From positions 1 to 34,896 of the forward strand of contig JAAUQO010000046.1 of the NCBI GenBank assembly GCA_012032775.1: a DNA stretch of 34,896 nucleotides, written 5' to 3'. This DNA comes from Oscillochloris sp. (GTDB taxonomy: Bacteria; Chloroflexota; Chloroflexia; Chloroflexales; Chloroflexaceae). A program made the position numbers and the translations under genes. Positions within the stretch are counted from its first letter, which is position 1. Each line of letters starts with the position of its first letter. Under the pieces are notes generated by a model, which did not search any database, was not told where the DNA came from, and was given only the letters and a program-made list of their open reading frames with translations. Positions 23,981 through 31,199 of this stretch are shown one piece after another.

Positions 23981-25180
23981 GTGAAACAAGATCTTGTGCC
24001 GCCAAGCGAATACAGCGCGCTCGAAACGGCAACGCCGCCGGACAAGCACCGCCCGATCGTCTCGATCGGCTGGTTGCTGGCCGCCGATGAGCGCGATCCG
24101 GCGGTGCTTCAGTTGTATGGCCGCGCCCGCAATCTGCTGATCGAGTCGTTGCGCCGGCAATTTCCGCAGTTCGAGTGGCAGAGCCATTTTGTGCAGCGGC
24201 GCAAATTTCTGGCGCGCGGCGAGATCGACCCGCTGCCGCTGCTGGAGTTGGGCCTGCGCGAAAAGTTGTATCGCAGTTGGGATTATGTGCTGGTGGTGAT
24301 GCCGAATGAGTTGCAGCCGTATCAACAGTTGGAACAGCGCGGCATGCCCTCGTCGGCCCTGGAAGCGGCGGTGATCTCCAGCGCCGGCCTTCAGGATGAG
24401 TACGAACGGCCCGCAGCGGCCCTGGCCGGCCTGGCGTTGTACTTACTCGGTCATCTTTGGGGATTGTCGCGCAGCGAACAGGGCGTGATGGCGCAAGATA
24501 CCTATCGGCCCGACCCGGAACTGGCCGATTTTAGCGAGACACAGCAGCAAAAGATTATCGACCGGCTGAACGAAGTTGCCGACGCCCGGCTTGAAGAACA
24601 GCCGGTGCATTGGAGCAAGGCCGGGTTTGTGGTGCAATCCTTTCTCGCCGATCCGCGCGGCATAGCCATCGATACCCTCGGCTATGCGCCCTGGCGCTTG
24701 CCCTTTCGGATGCGCCGGCTCACTGCGGCGGCGACAGTCTCGCTTGCCGTGCTGTATCTCACCGCCGAAACCTGGGAACTCGGTGTCAACTTCGGTAGCC
24801 TGCCGCTGCTCTTCGCCGCCCTCGGCAGTCTGCTCGGCGCCACCATCTTTCTCTTTGTCGGCAAGCAACTCAACCGCCTGGCGCCGCCCGGCCTGCGCCG
24901 CGAACAGATCACGCGCACCCTGATCGTGATCTTTCTCACCCTCCTCGTGGGCATGATCTCGCTCTGGAGTACGCTGTTCGTGCTTACCCTTGGCGTGAGT
25001 TGGCTGTTTCCCGCTTCAGTTCTGACCGTATGGACCGGCGGCGCACCACTTGGGATCGTTGCAGCTATGCGCTATGCCGCATTTATGGCGACATTCGGCG
25101 TGCTTGCCGGCGCACTGGGCGGCAATTTTGAAGAAGAAGATGTGTTTAAGGCCGGCTTACTTTACGACGAAGAAACATAA
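23981..25180 (+). CDS. Membrane protein with degenerate zincin-like N-terminal domain
   Basis: I do not recognise a named family for these 399 residues. The N-terminal soluble half (about 1-235) has a segment DYVLVVMPNEL (101-111), then EAAVISSAGLQDEYERP, then LALYLLGHLWGLSRSE at 151-166. This order resembles archaemetzincin-like proteases, where the last part would read HExxHxxGL; here only His158 and the GL turn remain, with Leu/Tyr in place of the first His and Glu, so it would be inactive. The C-terminal half has four membrane helices between about 245 and 390. The GTG start lacks a ribosome binding site and may be leaderless. The frame is otherwise convincing in composition. Confidence 0.72.
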   Translation: MKQDLVPPSEYSALETATPPDKHRPIVSIGWLLAADERDPAVLQLYGRARNLLIESLRRQFPQFEWQSHFVQRRKFLARGEIDPLPLLELGLREKLYRSWDYVLVVMPNELQPYQQLEQRGMPSSALEAAVISSAGLQDEYERPAAALAGLALYLLGHLWGLSRSEQGVMAQDTYRPDPELADFSETQQQKIIDRLNEVADARLEEQPVHWSKAGFVVQSFLADPRGIAIDTLGYAPWRLPFRMRRLTAAATVSLAVLYLTAETWELGVNFGSLPLLFAALGSLLGATIFLFVGKQLNRLAPPGLRREQITRTLIVIFLTLLVGMISLWSTLFVLTLGVSWLFPASVLTVWTGGAPLGIVAAMRYAAFMATFGVLAGALGGNFEEEDVFKAGLLYDEET

Positions 25181-25181
25181 C

Positions 25182-25212
25182 GGCGTGGAGCGGCTACCGC
25201 ACACCCCACGCC
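25182..25212. terminator. Hairpin between convergent genes
   Basis: GGCGTGG (25182-25188) and CCACGCC (25206-25212) form a 7-bp stem between the stops of the genes at 23981 and 25225. No strong T tract follows, so the role is tentative. Confidence 0.5.
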
Positions 25213-25224
25213 TTCAGGCTCCCT

Positions 25225-26289
25225 TTACATTGTGATCGCTTCATCGGCGCTGATCATCTGCTTGTTCGACTGTGCGATCGACCAGCGCGCCAATTCGGCG
25301 ATCGCGGTGCCGGTAAGGGCGCCGCTCATCACATCGCCGGGATAATGCACGCCCAGGTATATCCGTGAGAAGCCGACCAATGCGGCGATTGTGTACCAGA
25401 GCGGCCAGAGCTTGGGGTAGTATTGGCGCAGCAGCCATGCGCCGGCAAATGCCGCCGCCGAATGCCCCGACGGAAACGAGTAACCGATCGGCTTACGCCC
25501 GACCGCAACCGCCTGCACGACATCGAGGAAGGGCCGGCGGCGCCGGAAGTAGCGCTTGATCGGGAATTCGACCGCCATTGTCGCAAGCCAGAGCGGCAGC
25601 AATACGCCATGCAGCGCCCGATGCCCGCGCCGGCCGTCGAACAGGGCTGCGCCGAGCAGGAAGAGCACCCAGCCGCCGCCGGCGTTCATCAGCGTACTCA
25701 AGCCGTAAAATGCCTTGTTTGTGAGCGGCGTATGCGGCACGCCGTTCAGCAAAAGAAACAGGCGTGCATCCATGCGCTGGATCGGCCCCATACGCTTTAT
25801 CATCGCCCGCAGCAACCAATCCCGCGATTGGCGAGTCTCAGGCGTCTCCTCACCATGTTGTTCCGGGTTTGTCGCCTGCTGAACCGCCTCTTCCAGGGCC
25901 GCCCGCGCTTCACCCTCGCCGCGTGAGATCTGCCGGGCCGCCTCGATCAACGTCGTCTGCAACTTCTTACTGCCGGCCGCCTCCGCAGCCTGCGTGATCG
26001 CGGCGCGGGCCTCGCGCTCCGAGGTCTCGCCTTCCTGCTCGCGCACTTCCTCGGTGGTATCGCTCGCCATGGCATCGATCGCCGCCATCACCTGATCGAT
26101 GATCTCCTCAGCCTGCGCCTCGCTCTGGATCTCACTCAGCGCATCTTCCAGGGCTTTCCGCACCGCCTGAACCGTCTTGCGGCCCTCTTCGGAAAGCTGC
26201 GGGATAGTCGGATCTTCCTTACTCGGCGTATGCCCGTCGGCGGTCGAACCCATTGCCGTCTGATGTTGTGTGTGACGATGATCAATCAT
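25225..26289 (-). CDS. PAP2-family lipid phosphatase with long coiled N-terminal region
   Basis: The 354-residue protein has an acidic, Glu/Ala-rich N-terminal half (about 25-150) predicted to be helical or coiled-coil, then a PAP2 domain with the three phosphatase motifs: K245...RP252-253, PSGH at 273-276, and SR...H...D at Ser308, Arg309, His315 and Asp319. These residues dephosphorylate lipid phosphates such as phosphatidate or undecaprenyl diphosphate at the membrane. The helical N-terminal extension is not part of a standard PAP2 enzyme. I start at ATG 26289 (GAGGGAG upstream); the longer frame from 26346 would begin at the predicted transcription start near 26350 and lack a leader. Confidence 0.9.
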   Translation of the reverse strand: MIDHRHTQHQTAMGSTADGHTPSKEDPTIPQLSEEGRKTVQAVRKALEDALSEIQSEAQAEEIIDQVMAAIDAMASDTTEEVREQEGETSEREARAAITQAAEAAGSKKLQTTLIEAARQISRGEGEARAALEEAVQQATNPEQHGEETPETRQSRDWLLRAMIKRMGPIQRMDARLFLLLNGVPHTPLTNKAFYGLSTLMNAGGGWVLFLLGAALFDGRRGHRALHGVLLPLWLATMAVEFPIKRYFRRRRPFLDVVQAVAVGRKPIGYSFPSGHSAAAFAGAWLLRQYYPKLWPLWYTIAALVGFSRIYLGVHYPGDVMSGALTGTAIAELARWSIAQSNKQMISADEAITM

Positions 26290-26359
26290 GGTGACTCCCT
26301 CTGTTTCAGCGCTCGGCCAATGGGTTTCCACGCTGCAAGAACCCATCTGTCGCTCAGTG

Positions 26360-26376
26360 TTGCAACTTTAGTGCCA
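26360..26376 (-). promoter_or_regulatory. Sigma-54 promoter for the PAP2 gene
   Basis: The minus strand reads TGGCACTAAAGTTGCAA, a perfect match. The predicted start near 26350 gives a leader of about 61 nt. Confidence 0.88.
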
Positions 26377-26387
26377 CCCTGGAACGG

Positions 26388-26404
26388 CGGCACATTTCTT
26401 GCTG
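26388..26404 (+). promoter_or_regulatory. Sigma-54 promoter for a candidate small RNA
   Basis: CGGCACATTTCTTGCTG keeps GG-N10-GC and TTGCTG. The predicted start is near 26414. It is 11 bp from the divergent PAP2 promoter. Two strong hairpins follow before the next promoter at 26566. Confidence 0.75.
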
Positions 26405-26413
26405 CTGCGACAA

Positions 26414-26541
26414 TAGTGTGCTTCAGCGAAACGCATAATTCTGGCGGGTTCGTGGGCACTTCATGCCTACGAACCCGCCAATTCTTATTGTAAAGCAACC
26501 CTGAAAAGCAAAAGACGAGCGACGCTCGTCTTTTGCTTTTT
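26414..26541 (+). ncRNA. Candidate sigma-54-dependent small RNA
   Basis: Between the promoter at 26388 and the next at 26566 there is no plus-strand gene, yet two very stable hairpins lie in series. The first (26442-26480) pairs TGGCGGGTTCGTGGGCA with TGCCTACGAACCCGCCA, 17 bp with one G-U wobble and a 5-nt loop. The second (26504-26540) is a perfect 17-bp stem, AAAAGCAAAAGACGAGC with GCTCGTCTTTTGCTTTT, with a 3-nt loop and a T-rich 3' arm. The predicted transcript is about 125 nt. It could instead be a long leader with an attenuator, or two terminators for flanking transcripts. Confidence 0.45.
26504..26541. terminator. Perfect bidirectional hairpin terminator
   Basis: This 17-bp perfect stem with loop GAC has A-rich and T-rich arms, so it can terminate transcripts from either side. 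It is the probable 3' end of the candidate small RNA. Confidence 0.85.
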
Positions 26542-26561
26542 GCATGCTGCATGCGGCATGC
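26541..26561. repeat. Three tandem 7-bp GCATGC units
   Basis: TGCATGC-TGCATGC-GGCATGC lies 4 bp upstream of the sigma-54 promoter at 26566. Each unit contains the palindrome GCATGC. It may be a binding site or simple slippage-derived repeat. Confidence 0.5.
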
Positions 26562-26565
26562 TGTT

Positions 26566-26582
26566 TGGCACAGCTATTGCTT
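26566..26582 (+). promoter_or_regulatory. Sigma-54 promoter for the 98-residue membrane protein
   Basis: TGGCACAGCTATTGCTT is a perfect match. The predicted start near 26592 gives a leader of about 57 nt. Confidence 0.9.
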
Positions 26583-26648
26583 AGAGCTTCGAGTAAGGAC
26601 GATGTCTTCGGAACCTGACGAGCGATAAACCACAACCGGAGGGGAAGA

Positions 26649-26945
26649 ATGCGCAGATCGAAACGACATATGGCCATCAGGTCGCGGAAAGCATATGGCA
26701 TGAGCGTCATGGGGTTCGCCTGGTTCCTGGCGATTATTCTGGCGATGGGCGCCTCGGTGGTAGGTGCGGCGCCGTCGGCCGCCGCCGTAGCCGACGTTGC
26801 TGCAATCACCGGCGTTGCCACCGTACTTCAGCAGCAGACAAACGGCCCGCTGGCCCCGCCGATCGTCTTTGTTATTTTGATGCTCTTGTTATTCGGCGCG
26901 GTGATCGGTTTCTCGTTGATGGCTCGCCGCGATGCAAAGCGCTAA
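26649..26945 (+). CDS. Small two-helix membrane protein, unknown function
   Basis: The 98-residue protein has a basic N terminus (MRRSKRHMAIRSRK), a hydrophobic helix about 18-42, an Ala/Val-rich segment to about 62 that could be exposed outside the membrane, a second helix about 69-90 and a basic tail. I do not recognise a family. The ATG has a strong ribosome binding site (GGAGGGGAAGA). It has its own perfect sigma-54 promoter at 26566. An 8-bp inverted repeat (26943-26950 and 26993-27000) spans its stop codon and the gap to the next gene. Confidence 0.78.
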   Translation: MRRSKRHMAIRSRKAYGMSVMGFAWFLAIILAMGASVVGAAPSAAAVADVAAITGVATVLQQQTNGPLAPPIVFVILMLLLFGAVIGFSLMARRDAKR

Positions 26946-27018
26946 CGGTGCCAGGGTGGTAGTTATGGTTTTGGCGCCGCCGGAAGCATAATCACCGTTA
27001 TGGTTGAGGAATGATGGT

Positions 27019-27801
27019 ATGAGTTTGTCGGGAAAAGTGGCCCTGATCACCGGCGGTAGCTCCGGCATTGGCCGGGCGGCGGCCCTGATGCTCGCCGCTG
27101 AGGGGGTACGCGTGGGAGTTGTTGGGCGTTCCGCCGATGAACTCGAACAGGTTGTGAACGACATCACCAAGCACGGCGGCGAGGCGTTGCCGTTGCAGGC
27201 CGATGTAGCGCAGCCGGCAGAGATCGAGCGCGCCGCGAACGAACTGGGCAAGCGCTGGAACCGGATCGATATTTTGTTCGCCAACGCCGGGATCAACGGT
27301 GTCTGGGCGCCGCTCGATGAACTGGAACCTGCTGAGTGGGACAAAACCCTGAATATCAATCTGCGCGGCACCTACCTGGCCGTCAAGTACACGCTCCCCT
27401 TCATGAAGCCCCACGGCGGCTCGATCATCATTACCGCCTCGGTCAACGGCACTCGGATCTTCAGCAATACCGGCGCCACAGCCTATGCCGTCTCCAAGGC
27501 CGGCCAGGTTGCATTCACCAAAATGATCGCACTGGAACTGGCCCGTGATCGCATTCGCGTCAATGTTATCTGCCCCGGTGCAATCGAAACCAATATCAAC
27601 CAGCGCACGCAGCAGCGCGATCTCGAAAAGATACGCGAACCGGTCGAGTTTCCGGCCGGCCGGATCCCGCTGACCGACGGCGAACCGCCCGGCGCCGACG
27701 AGGTTGCCAAACTGGTTCGCTTCCTGGCTTCCGACGAATCGCGCCATATCAGCGGGGCCGAGATTTTTATCGATGGTACGGAATCATTGCTGCAAGGCTA
27801 A
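27019..27801 (+). CDS. Short-chain dehydrogenase/reductase (SDR)
   Basis: The 260-residue enzyme is a classical SDR: TGGSSGIG at 11-18 for NAD(P) binding, NAG at 89-91, and catalytic Ser141, Tyr156 and Lys160 (YAVSK). PGAIETNI follows as the cofactor loop. The C terminus has the usual GAEIFIDGT. The residue after the beta2 strand is Arg37 (GRS), which favours NADP(H). The substrate is unknown. I start at ATG 27019 (GAGGA 8 nt upstream), not the TTG at 27004. It follows the small membrane protein after 73 nt with no recognised promoter, so it may be co-transcribed. Confidence 0.93.
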   Translation: MSLSGKVALITGGSSGIGRAAALMLAAEGVRVGVVGRSADELEQVVNDITKHGGEALPLQADVAQPAEIERAANELGKRWNRIDILFANAGINGVWAPLDELEPAEWDKTLNINLRGTYLAVKYTLPFMKPHGGSIIITASVNGTRIFSNTGATAYAVSKAGQVAFTKMIALELARDRIRVNVICPGAIETNINQRTQQRDLEKIREPVEFPAGRIPLTDGEPPGADEVAKLVRFLASDESRHISGAEIFIDGTESLLQG

Positions 27802-27904
27802 GCGGCAATGTTATCAGGCGGAGGAACCCACATACTATGAAGTGCAGCATCACATAAAGCAAGTGTTGTCCAGGCTGCGCGCACGCAAAGAGAAGAGGCT
27901 TACA

Positions 27905-28159
27905 ATGGCACTGGGAATTCAACTTATTATCGTCGGCGTCTGGGGCGCCTTACTGATCTTACATACGCGACGCTTGTACCGCATGGCCCGCGTACCTGTC
28001 GCAACCGCCGGCAATCGCTTGCGGTATATGCGCAGCAAAATAGAGCGCATGTGGTGGTGGCTCGGCCGCGAAGAGTTCTGGTTCCGTATGCAACGCGATG
28101 TGCTCCGTTGTATCGAAGCCACCGTGATGGCATTGTTGATTTTGATCAGTTTCTCGTGA
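27905..28159 (+). CDS. Small membrane-anchored protein, unknown function
   Basis: The 84-residue protein starts with a membrane helix (about 4-21, LGIQLIIVGVWGALLIL), continues with a basic, Arg- and Trp-rich middle (RMWWWLGREEFWFRMQR) and ends with a second short hydrophobic segment (VMALLILISF). No family is recognised. AGAGG lies about 7 nt upstream of the ATG at 27905; in-frame codons further upstream overlap the SDR gene and have no start signal. A strong bidirectional terminator follows. Confidence 0.7.
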   Translation: MALGIQLIIVGVWGALLILHTRRLYRMARVPVATAGNRLRYMRSKIERMWWWLGREEFWFRMQRDVLRCIEATVMALLILISFS

Positions 28160-28167
28160 GCAATCAA

Positions 28168-28215
28168 AAAAAGCCTGCCGGGTTGACGAAAGATTGTCAA
28201 CCCGGCAGGCTTTTT
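28168..28215. terminator. Bidirectional rho-independent terminator
   Basis: A perfect 15-bp stem (GCCTGCCGGGTTGAC at 28173-28187 with GTCAACCCGGCAGGC at 28196-28210) with an 8-nt loop is flanked by A5 and T5. It serves the convergent genes at 27905 and 28223. Confidence 0.95.
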
Positions 28216-28222
28216 CATGCCC

Positions 28223-29389
28223 TTAATAACGGAAGATCGCCGCCACTACTTTTTCCTGCGGCATCTCCTCTTCGGCTACGGCATACACTGTGCCGCTGTT
28301 CAAAATGGTGTGCATCGCCGCCCGATCGAGCAGATCCTCGTTCTCGGGCGACGGCGCATCATCAACCTGAATCCGGTTGTTCGCATGGTCGAACCGGCCC
28401 CAACGCTGGGCGCCGATCGGCACAAACAAGCGATCAACTCGGCCATACTCGGCCGCCGAAACGATCACATTCAGATTGTCCGACGCGCGCTCGGTGTTGC
28501 TCAGGTTGCCGAATTGCTCCTTCGCGTTCTCCTGATCCTGCAGAAAATGCGGCTCCACCAGCGGCCAGACCTGCTCGTGGATCTGGTCGGGGCGCAACTG
28601 ATCCGGGTTGCCGGTCGCATATGCGTCGATCAAGCCCTGATAATTGTTCGCCTCGCGGTAAAGCGGCAGCAAGTATTCGACACCGATCAGCACCAGCGGC
28701 GCCCGGTCGTCGCCGAAGACTTCATCCAGGCCTTTGGCGACATCATCGAAGAAGCGCCGGATGTTCTGCTTGTTGTGCATGTTGGTGTTGTCTTCGGTGC
28801 CGTAGAACACCGCCGCCCGATTATCGCCGCCGGTTGAAGGCCCGACACCGCTGAAGAACTGCAATTGCTGCTCGGGATCATCGAACTGCATCGCCTCGTC
28901 GAGACTCTGCGGCATCTCGATCTCATCGAGTCCGATCTCGGTCAGGCCGAAGCGCGAACCTTCAAACAGCCGGACATCGTTCATACTCAGGGCCAGGGCG
29001 TAAAACCGACCATTGCCGGCCAGCAGGCGTAACAGCGGCTTGACATAGGGCCGCTGCCCAACCAGCACCAGCTCGTCGAACTCAAGCGGTGCGCGGTAGA
29101 TTCGCAACATATCGGCGCTACGCACAACCGCCAACCCGAAATCCTGGTGCTGCCAGAAATCGTAGTCGTCCAACAATTCGTGCAACGGCTGCATCAACTG
29201 CTGCTGCGTATCTTTGGCGATCCCGTGTTCGTTCATCTGGGCTTCGGCATCACGCAATAGATTGGAAAAGCGGATCGGATTCTGGCGTGTCTCGGGGCCA
29301 CCGCGCTCGGCGGGCATAAACAGCGAGATACACCAACCGTGCGTCGCTTCGATCAACGAACGGAGTTCATTGCGGGTAAATAGCATCAT
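28223..29389 (-). CDS. baeRF7-like protein (bacterial release-factor-1 relative)
   Basis: The 388-residue protein resembles the bacterial archaeo-eukaryotic release factor (baeRF) group, family 7-like: an N-terminal domain with LRSLIEATHGWCISLFMP, a central segment with FYALALSMNDVRLFEGSRF, and a C-terminal domain with PLVLIGVEYLLPLYREAN. These proteins are proposed to act at stalled or hibernating ribosomes; function here is inferred from the family. Two adjacent ATG codons (29389 and 29386) could start it; the site AGGTGATACTCC lies upstream. It starts 11 nt after the exchanger gene, so it is in the same operon, the last of three genes. Confidence 0.78.
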   Translation of the reverse strand: MMLFTRNELRSLIEATHGWCISLFMPAERGGPETRQNPIRFSNLLRDAEAQMNEHGIAKDTQQQLMQPLHELLDDYDFWQHQDFGLAVVRSADMLRIYRAPLEFDELVLVGQRPYVKPLLRLLAGNGRFYALALSMNDVRLFEGSRFGLTEIGLDEIEMPQSLDEAMQFDDPEQQLQFFSGVGPSTGGDNRAAVFYGTEDNTNMHNKQNIRRFFDDVAKGLDEVFGDDRAPLVLIGVEYLLPLYREANNYQGLIDAYATGNPDQLRPDQIHEQVWPLVEPHFLQDQENAKEQFGNLSNTERASDNLNVIVSAAEYGRVDRLFVPIGAQRWGRFDHANNRIQVDDAPSPENEDLLDRAAMHTILNSGTVYAVAEEEMPQEKVVAAIFRY

Positions 29390-29400
29390 GGAGTATCACC

Positions 29401-30441
29401 TCAATTCATAAAGAACGCGAGCAAGCAAAATGCGCCGATGTAAGATACGGTGATCAGGCTGCTTTCAAAGCCGATATTCCCCAGGCCATGGCGTTCGCGC
29501 CGGATCATGCCCATCAGCAAAAAGCCCGTCAGCAAGACGCTCAGGCCGATCAGAAAGATCTGGCGCTCGTTGATCGCGTGATAGATCGATCCACTGCGGT
29601 AGGCGACATCCGACGCGGCGACGAACAGCGTATCAAAGGCGTTGCCGCCGATAATCCCGCCGACCGCCAGCATCAGGGCACCCCGGCGCACTGCGGCAAC
29701 CGATGTGACTAACTCGGGGAGTGAGGTGGCAACTGCGGTGAGCAATGCGCCGACCACCGACTGCGACAGGCCGGTTCGTTCGCTGATCGCAATCCCGGTG
29801 CGCCCGACAACCCAGCCGGCGAAACCGACAATTGCGGCGCTGATCAACAGTTGGATCCACAACCGGCGCGGCGATGCGTCCGAACGCTCTTCCTCCTCCT
29901 CGGCTTCGATCCGCGTATCACTGGTGCGCTGCGGCTCCCAGGTTGGATTGTCGCGCAGTTGCCTGGTCATGCGTAAGCCGTACAAATACAGGAGCGGCAT
30001 GGCCAGGGTAATCGGATGGATCGAGAAAAGGGTGAATTCGGGCAGCATCGCCGCCAATAACGGCAATACCAGCAATGCGATCAGCAACGTAGACTGGAGC
30101 ATATTCTCCATCGACGCCGCCGAGTGCTCCAGGTTTGCTTTGCGGTAAAACATGTCGGCAATGGCAAGAAAAAAGGTCTGCGCGGCGATTCCGCCGACTG
30201 CATTACTGATCGCAAGCTCGGCATACCCGCCGCTCGCCGCCGTTACCGACGTGATAATGCCCGGTAAGGAAGTGGCAGCCCCCAGAAAGACCGCGCCCAT
30301 GATCGCCTCGCCCAACCCGGTCTCATCGGCCAATTCGTCGGCGTCATTGGTAAGCCGCTTGCCGACAATAAAAATCACCCCTGCCGCAACACCAAAGATC
30401 ACAAAAACGATCGGCAGCGGCCACGATCCCAGGTTGAACAT
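29401..30441 (-). CDS. CaCA-family cation (Ca2+/Na+ or H+) exchanger
   Basis: The 346-residue membrane protein has the two alpha-repeats of the Ca2+/cation antiporter superfamily: GEAIMGAVFLGAATSLPGII (about 44-63) with AISNAVGGIAAQTFF, and SQSVVGALLTAVATSLPELV (about 225-244) with GGIIGGNAFDTLF. About ten membrane helices flank a cytoplasmic acidic loop near 185-195 (EAEEEEERSD). The first repeat has GI where Glu is usual (SLPGII against SLPELV), so ion coupling may be asymmetric. It lies between the 191-residue helical protein gene and the baeRF-like gene. A 16-bp inverted repeat lies upstream. Confidence 0.92.
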   Translation of the reverse strand: MFNLGSWPLPIVFVIFGVAAGVIFIVGKRLTNDADELADETGLGEAIMGAVFLGAATSLPGIITSVTAASGGYAELAISNAVGGIAAQTFFLAIADMFYRKANLEHSAASMENMLQSTLLIALLVLPLLAAMLPEFTLFSIHPITLAMPLLYLYGLRMTRQLRDNPTWEPQRTSDTRIEAEEEEERSDASPRRLWIQLLISAAIVGFAGWVVGRTGIAISERTGLSQSVVGALLTAVATSLPELVTSVAAVRRGALMLAVGGIIGGNAFDTLFVAASDVAYRSGSIYHAINERQIFLIGLSVLLTGFLLMGMIRRERHGLGNIGFESSLITVSYIGAFCLLAFFMN

Positions 30442-30465
30442 GCGTTATTGTTCCTTATCACTGTG

Positions 30466-30498
30466 CTTCGGTTGGGCGGCCAGGCCGCCCAACCGAAG
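30466..30498. repeat. Perfect 16-bp inverted repeat within an operon
   Basis: CTTCGGTTGGGCGGCC (30466-30481) and GGCCGCCCAACCGAAG (30483-30498) are exact reverse complements separated by one base. It sits between the genes at 30525 and 29401. As RNA it would form a very stable hairpin, possibly an attenuator or an mRNA-processing/stability element; no T tract follows on the minus strand. Confidence 0.85.
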
Positions 30499-30524
30499 TT
30501 CAACATTTTCATTCGGCATTGATA

Positions 30525-31100
30525 CTAGCGCGTCCAGGCCTTGTGGGTTTCGACCAGCGACTTCTTGGCGATGTTGGTATTCTTCACGTCGCTGTTGTCG
30601 CGAACCAACTCCTGCTCAACCACCTCCGGCATCACCTGGCTGATCTCCATAATCAGCGGCGTGATGTTCTTCAGGTGGGCAAGCGCCAACTGGGCCGTGC
30701 GATCCTCATCCATCGCCAGGGCGGTCGTATGCAGCATGGTGCTGCTGATCGCATCAAGGCTCAGGGCGGTGTAGGTGTCGCGCAACATCTTCGAGACTTC
30801 GTCCGACGGGCGAACTCTGTCGATCACACTTGCCGCTGCACCCGCGATCGCGCTGACGACTTTCTTCACCGGTGTACCCGGATCGCTGCCGATACTGCTG
30901 AGATGCTGCTCCAACGTCACAATCCCGCTGCGCAATACACCACTGGCCTGGGCCAGGGTGCGATGGGCGGTGGGAAATTCATTGATCTTGCGGCTGTTCA
31001 ACTGCCCCTCGATCGCATCGAGAATGTGCTTATCGAGCGCAATTAAGTCGCCTACGTATTTGATCAGGGTGTTGCTCACAGTGGTCGTGTGGTTACTCAT
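30525..31100 (-). CDS. All-helical protein of unknown function
   Basis: The 191-residue soluble protein appears wholly helical, with heptad-like segments such as LIKYVGDLIALDKHILDAI and HRTLAQASGVLRSGIVTLEQHL. The first half resembles a ferritin-like or DUF892-like helical bundle, but I do not see the full set of metal-binding Glu/His ligands, so I make no family call. GGGGG lies about 10 nt before the ATG. It is the first gene after a sigma-54 promoter (31155-31171), and the CaCA exchanger and baeRF-like genes follow on the same strand across the inverted repeat at 30466-30498. Confidence 0.72.
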   Translation of the reverse strand: MSNHTTTVSNTLIKYVGDLIALDKHILDAIEGQLNSRKINEFPTAHRTLAQASGVLRSGIVTLEQHLSSIGSDPGTPVKKVVSAIAGAAASVIDRVRPSDEVSKMLRDTYTALSLDAISSTMLHTTALAMDEDRTAQLALAHLKNITPLIMEISQVMPEVVEQELVRDNSDVKNTNIAKKSLVETHKAWTR

Positions 31101-31154
31101 AACTGGTATGCCCCCTTACATTGATTCATAGACAGAAACTTCACGGTAATGACG

Positions 31155-31171
31155 ATGCAAGATGTATGCCA
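31155..31171 (-). promoter_or_regulatory. Sigma-54 promoter for the helical protein/exchanger/baeRF operon
   Basis: The minus strand reads TGGCATACATCTTGCAT with GG-N10-GC; only the sixth base differs from TGGCAC. The predicted start near 31145 gives a leader of about 45 nt. Confidence 0.85.
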
Positions 31172-31199
31172 TGCTTTAGCACACCTAGAAATACAATCA

